DNA of 64,000 nt from Aggregatibacter actinomycetemcomitans (GTDB taxonomy: Bacteria; Pseudomonadota; Gammaproteobacteria; Enterobacterales; Pasteurellaceae): the NCBI GenBank assembly GCA_017160915.1, contig JACAWG010000017.1, forward strand, positions 62,001-126,000, given 5' to 3'. A program made the position numbers and the translations under genes. The notes under the pieces were generated by a model. The model did no database searches and was not told the origin of the DNA. It was given only the letters and a program-made list of their open reading frames with translations. Shown one piece after another: positions 26,577 through 35,793 of the stretch; position 1 is the first letter of the stretch, and every line of letters starts with the position of its first letter.

Positions 26577-28511
26577 CTATTCTCGCGCCAATGCGGTAAT
26601 CGGGTTTAATTTTGCCGCTTTCTTCGCCGGCATATAGCCGAATAATACGCCGATTAAGGTGGAAAATAACACGGCGGTAATAATGGAGGCGGTGGAGAAA
26701 TCCATGCTGAAATCCGTCATAAAACTGTTGAACAACACGCCTATAAGGGCGGACAGCAAAATTCCGGTAACGCCACCGATTAAACAAATTAACACCGCTT
26801 CAATTAGAAACTGTTGCAGAATATTAATCTGACGGGCGCCGATCGCCATGCGAACGCCAATTTCTTTGGTGCGCTCCGTCACCGACACCAACATGATGTT
26901 CATCACGCCGATACCGCCTACGATAAGGGAAATAAAGGCGATAGAGGAGATGAGGAGCTTCATCGTGCCGGTGGTGCTTTCGATGGTTTGTTTAATGGTG
27001 TCGCTGTTCATGACGAAAAAGTCTTTTTTGCCGTGCAGGGATTTCAATAACTCCGTTAAACTTTTTTCCGCCACGGTGGAATTCACATCATCACCGATTT
27101 TTACCGTAATAGAGCTGATCCGACTGCCGCCGGTGATTTTATTCAGCACGGTGCTGTAAGGGGCATACAGGTTTAGTGAGTTACTGGAAAACCCGCCCAT
27201 TTGGCGATCGGACACTACGCCGATGACACGCAATGGTCGTTTATTAAAAATCACTGTTTTGCCAATAGGATTTTCGTTGGCAAAAATGGCTTTTTTCGCA
27301 CTTTCGTCCAGCACGACCACTTGATCGCTTTGATCCACATCGTCTTCGGTTAATAGACGACCCTGTTTTAACTTCAAGCCTTCCACATCGAAATATTGCT
27401 CACCAATACCGTATAAATTGGCAGATGTGAAGGATTTATTGCCGACCACTAAAATGCCGCTGGAGGAGGTATTCGGCGTAACGCTTTGAATATAGCCTTG
27501 CTTCGCTAAGGTATTGGCGTCGCTGATTTTCAGGTTTTGAATATGCCGTGAACGACGATCGCCGAAACCGTTACCGTTAAAAATCGTCATGGTATTCGTG
27601 CCGATACCGCGAATGTTTTCCAGAATTTTTTGTTGCGAACCGTTCCCCAATGCCACCACGGAAACCACGGAGGTAATCCCGATGATAATCCCCAACATGG
27701 TCAGCAGCGAGCGCATTTTGTGCGCCACAATGGCGCTGACGGACATACGAAAGGCTTCCATCAGTTGATCTTTGCTGAAACCGAAACGACCTTTAAAAAC
27801 ACCTGGATTTTTAACCGCACTTTTTACCTGATGTTTTTGCGTGTCGCTGATAATTTCGCCGTCTTTGATTTCAATAATCCGATTGGCGCTGGCGGCAATG
27901 TGTTTGTCGTGGGTCACCATAATAATGGTGTGACCTTCCTCGTGCAGTTGACGAAGGATTTCCATCACATTTTCGCCGCTGTGGGAATCCAGCGCGCCGG
28001 TGGGCTCGTCGGCAAGGATAATTTCCCCACCGTTCATCAATGCACGGGCAATACTGACCCGTTGTTGTTGACCGCCTGACAGTTGGTTCGGTTTGTTTTG
28101 CCATTTATCGCCCAACCCCAGTTTTTCCAGCAATTGTTTGGCACGTTCCAGACGTTGACTTTGCGGCATTCCCGCATAAATTGCCGGCAGGGCGACATTT
28201 TCCGCGGCGGTTAAGCTACTCAACAAATTATAGCGCTGAAAAATAAAACCGAATTTTTGGCTGCGTAAATCGGAAAGCTGATCGTTGGTTAATTCGATGG
28301 TTTCTTTTCCGTCAATTTTGTACGAACCGTTGGTTGCCGTATCCAAACAACCGATAATATTCATCAGCGTGGATTTGCCCGAACCGGATTGCCCCATAAT
28401 GGCGACAAAATCGCCTTTTTCGATGGAAAGTGAAATATCCTTTAAAATATGAACGCGGTTTTCACCTTCGCCGAAATAACGGTTGAGCTGTTGGATTTCA
28501 ATAATATTCAT
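26577..28511 (-). CDS. macB: MacB-type ABC transporter, ATPase-permease
   Basis: Inner-membrane ATPase of a MacAB tripartite efflux pump for macrolides, peptides or other envelope substrates. 644 residues (E. coli 648): N-terminal ATPase with Walker A GQSGSGKST, signature LSGGQQQR, Walker B ILADEPT and H-loop VTHD; then four membrane helices with a large periplasmic domain between helices 1 and 2. ATG 28511 is preferred over an upstream in-frame TTG. Its GGTGAG ribosome-binding site overlaps an uptake word (reverse of 28523-28531). macA lies 19 bases upstream. Confidence 0.96.
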   Translation of the reverse strand: MNIIEIQQLNRYFGEGENRVHILKDISLSIEKGDFVAIMGQSGSGKSTLMNIIGCLDTATNGSYKIDGKETIELTNDQLSDLRSQKFGFIFQRYNLLSSLTAAENVALPAIYAGMPQSQRLERAKQLLEKLGLGDKWQNKPNQLSGGQQQRVSIARALMNGGEIILADEPTGALDSHSGENVMEILRQLHEEGHTIIMVTHDKHIAASANRIIEIKDGEIISDTQKHQVKSAVKNPGVFKGRFGFSKDQLMEAFRMSVSAIVAHKMRSLLTMLGIIIGITSVVSVVALGNGSQQKILENIRGIGTNTMTIFNGNGFGDRRSRHIQNLKISDANTLAKQGYIQSVTPNTSSSGILVVGNKSFTSANLYGIGEQYFDVEGLKLKQGRLLTEDDVDQSDQVVVLDESAKKAIFANENPIGKTVIFNKRPLRVIGVVSDRQMGGFSSNSLNLYAPYSTVLNKITGGSRISSITVKIGDDVNSTVAEKSLTELLKSLHGKKDFFVMNSDTIKQTIESTTGTMKLLISSIAFISLIVGGIGVMNIMLVSVTERTKEIGVRMAIGARQINILQQFLIEAVLICLIGGVTGILLSALIGVLFNSFMTDFSMDFSTASIITAVLFSTLIGVLFGYMPAKKAAKLNPITALARE

Positions 28512-28530
28512 CGTCAAAACTCACCGCACT

Positions 28531-29715
28531 TTAGAACATAATCGGACCATCGGGTTCGCTCGCTTTTTCACCGGCGGCAACTTGCGAAACCACCACTTTT
28601 TCACCTTCCGTTAAGCCGGATTTTACTTCCGTTTGGAAATCATTTTGCACGCCGATTTCAATTTCCCGCTCTTGGGTTTTATCGCCGTTTAGTACGCTGA
28701 CAACGTATTTCCCTTGGCGTTTTTGTACCGCCATATTGGGAATAAATAACACGTTTTGCACGTTGGCAATTTTGATATTGTTTTCTGTTGTCATGCCGAT
28801 ACGCAAAATGTGTTCGGGATTTTCAACGATAATGTTGGCGTAATAATAGACTGCGCTACTGCTTGAACTGGAGCTGGAACTCGAGCTTGAACTGGAACTG
28901 CTGGAGCTTGAATTGTCGCTGATGGTGGTTGTTGCCGGATCCACGGAATCAATTTTGGCGCGATAAACGGTTTTGTTGTCGGACAAAATCGTGAAAGTCA
29001 CCTCTTGTCCCGCTTTCACTTTGGTAATATCCCCTTCGGAAATCTCCGGCTTAATGCGCATTTTGCTCAAATCCGCTACTTTAATGATGGTCGGCGTGGT
29101 TTGATTGGAGTTCACCGTTTGCCCTTCGGAGACCGGCGTGGAAATCACCGTGCCGTCAATGGGCGAGGTGATTTTGGTGTAGCCCACATTGGTTTCGGCG
29201 GTATTCACTTCAATTTCCGCCTGTTTAATATTTTCCTGCACCACATTCATTTCCGCTTTGGCGTTATCCAAAGTGGCTTTGGCGGTATTTAATGTGTCCA
29301 ATGAAGTGGCTTTTTGCCCGTATAATTTGGACAAGCGATTGTAATTGGAAAGCGCCACATCATAAGCGGTTTTGCGTGCGATTAATTGCGCCTGATAACT
29401 TGCCAAGGCGGCTTTGCGGGTATTTAAGGTGTTAATTTGGGTGGTGGAATCGATGTCGGCGATTAAGTCGCCTTTTTTCACCTGTTGTCCCAGTTTGACA
29501 TAAAGTTTGGTGACTTTCCCTGACACCTGCGCACCCACGTCAACAGTGTTAACGCTTTCAATAGAGCCGGTGGCAACTACGTTCTTTTCAATATTGCCGC
29601 GTTTAACGTCTTCCGTTAAGTAAGTGGTTTGTGCGCCGGAATCGCGCATAAAAAAATAACCGCCGATAATCACAGCGGCTGTAATAGCAGTAATAATAAG
29701 AGGCTTTTTCTTCAT
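28531..29715 (-). CDS. macA: MacA-type periplasmic adaptor with a poly-serine loop
   Basis: Membrane-fusion protein linking MacB to the outer-membrane channel. 394 residues (E. coli 371): N-terminal transmembrane anchor (ITAITAAVIIGGYFF), lipoyl domain halves, a long coiled-coil hairpin (about 90-180), then beta-barrel and membrane-proximal domains. Nineteen consecutive serines (codons at 28855-28911) replace a short loop that in E. coli MacA lies just before the FYYARFEV-like strand; here the strand reads AVYYYANIIVENP. The serines use mixed AGY and TCN codons. First gene of macA-macB-channel, with a TetR-type palindrome upstream. Confidence 0.95.
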   Translation of the reverse strand: MKKKPLIITAITAAVIIGGYFFMRDSGAQTTYLTEDVKRGNIEKNVVATGSIESVNTVDVGAQVSGKVTKLYVKLGQQVKKGDLIADIDSTTQINTLNTRKAALASYQAQLIARKTAYDVALSNYNRLSKLYGQKATSLDTLNTAKATLDNAKAEMNVVQENIKQAEIEVNTAETNVGYTKITSPIDGTVISTPVSEGQTVNSNQTTPTIIKVADLSKMRIKPEISEGDITKVKAGQEVTFTILSDNKTVYRAKIDSVDPATTTISDNSSSSSSSSSSSSSSSSSSSAVYYYANIIVENPEHILRIGMTTENNIKIANVQNVLFIPNMAVQKRQGKYVVSVLNGDKTQEREIEIGVQNDFQTEVKSGLTEGEKVVVSQVAAGEKASEPDGPIMF

Positions 29716-29792
29716 CTTTTTTCTCTCATAAATTCACAATGAGTCGCCACAATATACAACAAAACTTAAGGAATCATTAAAATTTAAAAATG

Positions 29793-29806
29793 AATGAACG
29801 TTCATT
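29793..29806. promoter_or_regulatory. TetR-type palindrome upstream of macA
   Basis: AATGAACGTTCATT is a perfect 14-base palindrome 78 bases upstream of the macA ATG. The TGAACGTTCA core is common among operators of TetR/AcrR repressors of efflux genes. No TetR-family gene is present in the window. Confidence 0.6.
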
Positions 29807-29889
29807 TAGTGGCGCATTGTAATTATTCTTCCGATGATATTCAAGTAAGAATAAAAAGGATGACTTGAAAATTTACTCATTGTCATTAA

Positions 29890-29913
29890 AATGTAAGACA
29901 ATTGTATTACATT
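29890..29913. promoter_or_regulatory. Operator candidate of the DinJ-YafQ operon
   Basis: Arms AATGTAA (29890-29896) and TTACATT (29907-29913) enclose a CAATTG centre and end just before the GGAGG of the antitoxin gene. Palindromes at this position are the usual autoregulatory sites of antitoxin or antitoxin-toxin complexes. Confidence 0.6.
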
Positions 29914-29925
29914 GAGGAGGCTAAA

Positions 29926-30195
29926 ATGACGTCATATACTTTTCGATTGGATCCCGAATTAAAAGAACAGGCGTTTTCTGTTTTCAGAAGTTACGGATTA
30001 AACCCGGCACAGGCGTTAAAAATGATTTTACAACAAGTGGTTTCCACCAAATCCATTCCGGTTCAGTTAGATTATCAGCCGAATGATGAAACCGCACGCT
30101 CCATCCATGATTTGCGTAATGGCAATTATGAGGTCGTTAGTTCTATTGATGAATTAGTGGCGCAAATCAAAGCGGAGCGGGAACATGGCGGTTAA
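29926..30195 (+). CDS. dinJ: Antitoxin, RelB/DinJ family
   Basis: An 89-residue antitoxin with the N-terminal ribbon-helix-helix of RelB/DinJ proteins (YTFRLDPELKEQAFSVFRSYGLNPAQALKMILQQV) and a charged C-terminal part that would wrap the toxin. GGAGG at 29916-29920 fixes the ATG at 29926. Its last 11 bases overlap the toxin gene, the standard coupling arrangement. It should neutralise YafQ and repress its own promoter through the adjacent palindrome. Confidence 0.9.
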   Translation: MTSYTFRLDPELKEQAFSVFRSYGLNPAQALKMILQQVVSTKSIPVQLDYQPNDETARSIHDLRNGNYEVVSSIDELVAQIKAEREHGG

Positions 30196-30454
30196 GTATT
30201 CCAAAATTTTTAAACGTGATTTAGCTAAATGGCTGGAAGTCACCGTTACGCCGGAATTTAATGAAGTGATGTATTTATTGCAACATAACCAACCTTTGCC
30301 TGAAAAATACAGAGACCATGCCTTGAAAGGCGAATGGTTTGGTTATCGCGATTGCCATATTGCTAATGATTTGGTGTTAATTTATCAATATCAAAATAAA
30401 GAACAGGATTTATATTTAGCCAGACTTAATACCCATTCTGAAGTTTTTCGCTAA
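30185..30454 (+). CDS. yafQ: mRNA interferase toxin, YafQ family
   Basis: An 89-residue RelE-superfamily ribonuclease of the YafQ type, which cuts mRNA on the ribosome. Family core DHALKGEWFGYRDCHIANDLVLIYQ is present with histidine and aspartate at the catalytic positions (RDCHI, ND), and the C-terminal LNTHSEVF holds the last catalytic histidine and phenylalanine. The E. coli tryptophan after the aspartate is leucine here. It overlaps the antitoxin gene by 11 bases. It appears intact and probably active. Confidence 0.9.
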   Translation: MAVKYSKIFKRDLAKWLEVTVTPEFNEVMYLLQHNQPLPEKYRDHALKGEWFGYRDCHIANDLVLIYQYQNKEQDLYLARLNTHSEVFR

Positions 30455-30547
30455 TAACCGGTCAACAACAAGCCGCATTCCTCGCTTTTTATGCTGAAGC
30501 GTGTAGAATAGTGCGGTTATTTTTTTATGCGTTTTAATGAGAAAACT

Positions 30548-32218
30548 ATGAGCACAGAAACTGTATTAGAAGCGACGGAAAATAGCCGTCCGCACAATTT
30601 TATTACTCAAATTATTGATGAAGATTTAGAAAGCGGTAAACACAATAACGTTTATACGCGCTTCCCGCCTGAGCCAAACGGCTATTTACACATCGGTCAT
30701 GCCAAGTCTATTTGCTTGAATTTTGGTATCGCGAAAGATTACCAAGGTTTATGTAATTTGCGTTTTGACGACACCAATCCGGTGAAAGAAGATGTGGAAT
30801 ACGTGGATTCCATCAAAGCCGATGTGGAATGGTTAGGTTTCCATTGGGCGGGCGAAGTGCATTATGCGTCCGATTATTTTGACGCGCTTTATGGTTACGC
30901 CATTGAACTTATCAAAAAAGGGTTGGCGTATGTGGATGAACTTTCGCCGGAAGAAATGCGTGAATATCGCGGCACCTTAACCGAGCCGGGCAAAAACAGC
31001 CCGTATCGTGATCGTAGCGTGGAAGAAAACCTTGCCTTATTTGAAAAAATGAAAAACGGCGAATTTGCCGAGGGTAAAGCGAGTTTACGTGCGAAAATTG
31101 ATATGGCGTCACCGTTTATGGTGATGCGCGATCCGGTGCTTTATCGCATTAAATTTGCCAGCCATCACCAAACGGGCGACAAATGGTGCATTTATCCGAT
31201 GTACGATTTCACCCATTGTATTTCTGATGCCCTTGAACGCATTACGCACTCCTTATGTACTCTTGAATTCCAGGATAACCGTCGTTTATATGACTGGGTG
31301 TTGGAAAATATCAGCATTGAACGTCCGCTGCCGCATCAATATGAGTTCTCCCGTTTAAATTTAGAAGGCACGTTAACCTCTAAACGTAAGTTATTAAAAC
31401 TGGTAAACGATGAAATTGTGGACGGCTGGAATGATCCGCGTATGCCGACGATTTCAGGCTTGCGTCGCCGTGGTTATACACCTGCCTCAATTCGTGAGTT
31501 CTGCCGTCGTATCGGCGTCACCAAACAAGATAACGTGGTGGAATACAGCGCATTAGAAGCCTGCATTCGTGATGATTTAAACCAAAATGCACCGCGCGCC
31601 ATGGCGGTGATTGATCCGGTGAAAGTGGTGATTGAAAACTTTGAAGGTGAAGAAATCTTAACTGCGCCAAATCACCCGAATCGTCCGGAACTAGGGGAGC
31701 GCCAATTAGCGTTCAGCAAAGAAATCTACATTGATCGCGCAGATTTCCGTGAAGAAGCGAATAAACAATATAAACGTTTAGTGCTGGGCAAAGAAGTGCG
31801 TTTGCGCAATGCTTATGTGATTAAAGCGGAACGCGTAGAAAAAGATGCCAACGGCGAAATCACCACGATTTTCTGTACTTACGATCCGGAAACTTTGGGT
31901 AAAAATCCGGCAGACGGTCGCAAAGTAAAAGGTGTGATTCACTGGGTGTCTGCAGCGCATAATCATCCGGCAGAGTTCCGTTTATACGATCGCTTATTCA
32001 CCGTGCCAAATCCGGGCGCAGAAGAAGACATCGAAAGCGTATTAAACCCACATTCTTTAGTGGTAAAACACGGTTTTGTAGAACAAAGCCTCGGTAACGC
32101 AGAAGCGGAAAAAGGCTATCAATTCGAACGTGAAGGTTATTTCTGTGCCGACAGCAAAGACAGCCATCCGGAACATTTAGTATTTAACTTAACCGTAAGC
32201 CTTAAAGAAGGCTTCTAA
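30548..32218 (+). CDS. glnS: Glutaminyl-tRNA synthetase
   Basis: Class I synthetase for tRNA-Gln. 556 residues from ATG 30548 (E. coli 554); this start aligns with the E. coli N-terminus, while an in-frame ATG seven codons earlier adds residues not found there. HIGH motif as [13 protein letters not shown] and KMSKS-type loop as [11 protein letters not shown] are present, with the two C-terminal beta-barrels. It ends in an uptake-sequence dyad. Confidence 0.98.
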   Translation: MSTETVLEATENSRPHNFITQIIDEDLESGKHNNVYTRFPPEPNGYLHIGHAKSICLNFGIAKDYQGLCNLRFDDTNPVKEDVEYVDSIKADVEWLGFHWAGEVHYASDYFDALYGYAIELIKKGLAYVDELSPEEMREYRGTLTEPGKNSPYRDRSVEENLALFEKMKNGEFAEGKASLRAKIDMASPFMVMRDPVLYRIKFASHHQTGDKWCIYPMYDFTHCISDALERITHSLCTLEFQDNRRLYDWVLENISIERPLPHQYEFSRLNLEGTLTSKRKLLKLVNDEIVDGWNDPRMPTISGLRRRGYTPASIREFCRRIGVTKQDNVVEYSALEACIRDDLNQNAPRAMAVIDPVKVVIENFEGEEILTAPNHPNRPELGERQLAFSKEIYIDRADFREEANKQYKRLVLGKEVRLRNAYVIKAERVEKDANGEITTIFCTYDPETLGKNPADGRKVKGVIHWVSAAHNHPAEFRLYDRLFTVPNPGAEEDIESVLNPHSLVVKHGFVEQSLGNAEAEKGYQFEREGYFCADSKDSHPEHLVFNLTVSLKEGF

Positions 32219-32230
32219 ATTCAATCACAT

Positions 32231-32271
32231 AAAGTGCGGTCGTTTTTCACAATGAATTTCGACCGCACTTT
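32231..32271. terminator. Paired uptake-sequence dyad terminator after glnS
   Basis: AAAGTGCGGTCG at 32231-32242 and CGACCGCACTTT at 32260-32271 form a 12-base stem, with T residues following on the plus strand. Confidence 0.85.
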
Positions 32272-32291
32272 TTCTTTTCGTTGAGCATAAA

Positions 32292-33128
32292 ATGAAGCGC
32301 TATACTTATCATTTAGTCAATGTCTTTGCTGAAAACCATTTTGGTGGCAATCCGCTTGCCGTATTTCCCGAAGCGGATGGGTTAAATACCCAACAAATGC
32401 AACTGATCGCAAGACAATTTAATCTGTCGGAAACGGTATTTTTACATCAGACGGAAAATCCTCATGCGGTAAGGAAGTTACGGATTTTTACACCCGATTA
32501 TGAGCTGCCGTTTGCCGGTCATCCAACGATTGGCAGTGCGTTTATTGCACAGCGTTTGTTTGATTTACCTGATTATTATCAATTTGATACGCAAGCCGGA
32601 TTGGTTTCGCTTGAACATCAAGATCAATTCATTACATTCTCGCTCAATAAAGCGGTGATAACAGCGCCATCACCTTATAGCGACGAAGAATTTGCCGCAT
32701 TGTTAGGTTTGCAAACGCCGGAAATTCTTGAGACCCGTTGGATTAATACGGGGAGCAATCAATTATTTGTGCGGGTGAATTCCATAAAATCCGTTGAATC
32801 TTGCCAAATTCAACCGCTTCTTTTTGAAAAAATGGTGGGTAAAGATAATGCGATTTATATTTGGTTTGAAGAAAATCAGGTCGCTAAAGTGCGTTTGTTC
32901 TTTATGAATGGGGGGAGCATTGTCGAAGATCCCGGCACAGGTTCGGCTGCGGCGAATTTAGGTGGCTGGTGTATTTTAAATAAGCGTTATCCAATGCAAT
33001 GGCAAATCACCCAAGGTGATGAAATTAATCGTCCAAATCGCTTAACCTTGTGTGTAGATGAGCATAAGACGATTTATGTAGGCGGAAAAGCAATTTTGGT
33101 CGGCGAAGGGCAATTTTATTTACCTTAA
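32292..33128 (+). CDS. PhzF-family isomerase-like protein
   Basis: A 278-residue protein of the PhzF/YddE family (two DapF-like halves with the active site between them). FGGNPLAVF at the N-terminus, QFNLSETVFL with the catalytic-type glutamate, GHPTIGSAF and the C-terminal DPGTGSAAANLGGW are all typical. Characterised members isomerise phenazine precursors, but most bacterial YddE-like proteins have no assigned substrate. Here it stands between glnS and ycgN, with no pathway context. Confidence 0.9.
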   Translation: MKRYTYHLVNVFAENHFGGNPLAVFPEADGLNTQQMQLIARQFNLSETVFLHQTENPHAVRKLRIFTPDYELPFAGHPTIGSAFIAQRLFDLPDYYQFDTQAGLVSLEHQDQFITFSLNKAVITAPSPYSDEEFAALLGLQTPEILETRWINTGSNQLFVRVNSIKSVESCQIQPLLFEKMVGKDNAIYIWFEENQVAKVRLFFMNGGSIVEDPGTGSAAANLGGWCILNKRYPMQWQITQGDEINRPNRLTLCVDEHKTIYVGGKAILVGEGQFYLP

Positions 33129-33150
33129 ATACGGAATGATTTAAATCTTT

Positions 33151-33594
33151 ATGCAATTAGAACCCAATTTTTGGCAGACTAAAACACTCCTTGAAATGAC
33201 TGATTCCGAGTGGGAAGCGTTATGTGACGGGTGCGGGAAGTGTTGTTATCGTAAATATATTGACGGCTATGGCAAATATGAGCGTTTGTATTACACGCGC
33301 ATTGCCTGCAATCTGCTGGATTTGGAAACGGGAAAGTGCGGTCAATATGCGCGGCGTTTTGAATTGGAAGAAGATTGCACCAAGCTCACCAAAGAAAACT
33401 TGTCGGATTTCGATTGGCTGCCCGTCACCTGTGCTTATCGTTTATTACATGAAGGAAAACCGTTGCCTGTATGGCATCCACTTATCAGCGGCGATCCCGA
33501 TAGCGTGAAAAAAGCCGATATTTTGATTAAATACGGCATTCATGAACGGGATGTCATTGATTGGTTCGATTTTATTCTTGATGAAGATCACTAA
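33151..33594 (+). CDS. ycgN: YcgN family cysteine-cluster protein (UPF0260)
   Basis: A 147-residue protein of the UPF0260/YcgN family (E. coli 153). Many conserved cysteines are visible: CDGCGKCCYRK near the N-terminus, then CNLLD, CGQY, CTKL and CAYR, which suggests a metal site. Function is unknown. It follows the PhzF-family gene by 22 bases and contains one uptake word (near 33336). In E. coli ycgN is near the min genes, so this linkage is different. Confidence 0.92.
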   Translation: MQLEPNFWQTKTLLEMTDSEWEALCDGCGKCCYRKYIDGYGKYERLYYTRIACNLLDLETGKCGQYARRFELEEDCTKLTKENLSDFDWLPVTCAYRLLHEGKPLPVWHPLISGDPDSVKKADILIKYGIHERDVIDWFDFILDEDH

Positions 33595-33609
33595 TTTGCA
33601 CTAAAAGCG

Positions 33610-33637
33610 TTGTTTTTGTGTTAACCTCTACTACAAT
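33610..33637 (+). promoter_or_regulatory. Probable promoter of the malQ-glg operon
   Basis: TTGTTT (33610-33615) and TACAAT (33632-33637) with 16-base spacing, about 50 bases before the malQ ATG, in the only sizeable spacer ahead of the operon. Confidence 0.5.
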
Positions 33638-33684
33638 ACTTAATAATCGTTATTTTTCTTGTCGTATGTTGTTGTAGGTTTTAT

Positions 33685-35781
33685 ATGCAAATTCCAGACT
33701 CCATCAAGCAATCCGCCGAAAAATTAGGAATCGCCTTATCCCATTATGATATTGACGGGCATTTAATTTATGCCGGTACGCAAACGTTATCGTATTTTAC
33801 CGAACTGCTACAACCGCCTAATAAATCAGGTCATGCCAAAAGGGAATTTGATGATGTGATTACGGTGTTTGAGAATGACATTATCCATTATGATTTAACC
33901 CGTTTATCTCTTCCTTCTTGTTCATTGCATTATCAACTTTTCGATGAACAGGGCAATAAATGTGCCGAACAATCCCTTTCCGATTCTCAATCTATTCACT
34001 TATCACCGTTGCCTTTCGGGTATTACCAATTAACGCTGTCTTGTAACGAACAATCGTATGCCGTGCGTATTTTAGTGTCACCACGTACATCTTATCAGCC
34101 GCCGGTTTTGCAGCAGAAAAAAGTCTGGGGCATTAATGTTCAGCTCTATAGCTTGCGTTCGACAAATAACTGGGGCATTGGTGACTTCGGCGATTTGGCG
34201 TATTTAATCGAACAAGGTGCGAAACAAGGGGCGGATTTTATCGGGATTAACCCGTTACATCTGTTATATCCCGCCGTGCCAGACTGGGCGAGTCCGTACA
34301 GTTCATCTTCCCGCCGCTGGTTAAACTTTATTTATTTGAATGTGCCTGCGTTGCCGGAATTTAAGTTATCCCGTGGCGTACAAAATTGGTTTAATTCCGT
34401 TGAAATCCAAGAAAAAATTGCGTCCTTGCGTGAGCTGGAAACCGTCGCCTATGGTGAAATAACGCAGCTAAAACTGACCGCACTTGAGCAACTTTTTGCT
34501 TTCTTTAAACGCAGTAAATCGACACAAATTATTGCCCGTCGTAAAGCATTTGAAGCATTTAAAAAAGCACAGGGCGAAGCGTTATTGTGGCAAGGATTGT
34601 TTAATGTGTTGGACATCATTGAACACCAAAGTCAACAGGCGGAAGAAAATACCATCGGCTGGCTTGGCTGGCGTAAAGCATGGCAAACTTTATCCGATCG
34701 TAAACGCAAAGCCTTATTGAAAGAACATGAGGCGCAAGTGGAATTTTTCGCTTGGCTACAATGGGCGACATCACAACAACTCGACGAATTACAACATTTA
34801 TGCCATCAAGTAGGTATGCAATTGGGTATTTATGGCGATTTGGCGGTGAACAGCTCCCGTGGCAGTGCCGATGTGTGGAGTGATCCACAATTGTATTGCG
34901 TGAATGCGTCGGTAGGTGCGCCGCCTGATCCTCTCGGTCCGGTGGGGCAGAACTGGAATTTACCGCCTTATAATCCGAGTATTTTAAAAGCCCGTGGATT
35001 CCAACCGGTAATTGATATGCTACGCGCCAATATGCAGCATTTCGGTATTTTGCGTATTGATCACGTAATGGGCTTGTTCCGTTTGTGGCTCATTCCGGAA
35101 GGCAAAACCGCGGCAGACGGCGTGTATGTGCATTATCCTTTTGATGAACTCATGGCGATTTTAGCCATCGAAAGCCAACGCAACGAATGCCTGCTCATCG
35201 GCGAGGATTTAGGCACTGTGCCCGATGAAGTGCGGTGGAAATTAAACGAGTTTCACATTTTCTCTTATTTCGTATTGTATTTTGCACAACGTCACGGCGT
35301 CTATCCGCAGACGAAAGATTATCCGCAAAATGCCTTTGCCACCATCGGTACGCACGATGTACCTTCATTGCAAAGTTTTTGGCATTGCCGCGATTTGGAG
35401 TTGTTCGGTCAGCTAAATATTTTGCAAGGCGACGTGCTTAAAGCGAAATATGAACAGCGTGTTGTTGATAAACAAGCGTTATTAGACAGTTTACATCGTG
35501 ATCATTATTTACCGCCGGATTATTGGGGCGATGCCTTGAGTATGGCGATGCACGATAATTTAAACCGTCAGATCCACCGTTATTTGGCGGAAAGCCAAAG
35601 TAAAGTAGTGGGCGTTCAATTAGAAAATTTATTAAGTCAGGAAATTTCTTTTAACTTACCGGGAACCTCAACGGAATATCCGAATTGGCGTAAGAAATTA
35701 AGCAAGTCATTAGATCTTATTTTCAATGATGAACACATTGCTTCGTTTTTCTCTTTAATTAATCAAGCACGCAACGCTTAG
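33685..35781 (+). CDS. malQ: 4-alpha-glucanotransferase (amylomaltase)
   Basis: GH77 enzyme that disproportionates maltodextrins. 698 residues (E. coli 694) with the catalytic residues D459 (ILRIDHVMGLFRLW) and E507 (LIGEDLGTVP), then the aspartate of IGTHDVPS. The DPLGPVGQNWNLPPYNP segment of the acceptor site is present. It heads the glg operon, with 12 bases to glgB, so maltodextrin rearrangement is tied to glycogen metabolism rather than to a maltose regulon. Confidence 0.97.
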   Translation: MQIPDSIKQSAEKLGIALSHYDIDGHLIYAGTQTLSYFTELLQPPNKSGHAKREFDDVITVFENDIIHYDLTRLSLPSCSLHYQLFDEQGNKCAEQSLSDSQSIHLSPLPFGYYQLTLSCNEQSYAVRILVSPRTSYQPPVLQQKKVWGINVQLYSLRSTNNWGIGDFGDLAYLIEQGAKQGADFIGINPLHLLYPAVPDWASPYSSSSRRWLNFIYLNVPALPEFKLSRGVQNWFNSVEIQEKIASLRELETVAYGEITQLKLTALEQLFAFFKRSKSTQIIARRKAFEAFKKAQGEALLWQGLFNVLDIIEHQSQQAEENTIGWLGWRKAWQTLSDRKRKALLKEHEAQVEFFAWLQWATSQQLDELQHLCHQVGMQLGIYGDLAVNSSRGSADVWSDPQLYCVNASVGAPPDPLGPVGQNWNLPPYNPSILKARGFQPVIDMLRANMQHFGILRIDHVMGLFRLWLIPEGKTAADGVYVHYPFDELMAILAIESQRNECLLIGEDLGTVPDEVRWKLNEFHIFSYFVLYFAQRHGVYPQTKDYPQNAFATIGTHDVPSLQSFWHCRDLELFGQLNILQGDVLKAKYEQRVVDKQALLDSLHRDHYLPPDYWGDALSMAMHDNLNRQIHRYLAESQSKVVGVQLENLLSQEISFNLPGTSTEYPNWRKKLSKSLDLIFNDEHIASFFSLINQARNA

Positions 35782-35793
35782 CGAGGATTCATT

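Noticed and set aside
34477-34488. Uptake words inside genes (malQ, glgX, ycgN, moaC, moaD, moaE) as regulatory sites
   Set aside because: They are the ordinary genomic scatter of uptake words and are read in frame as normal residues.
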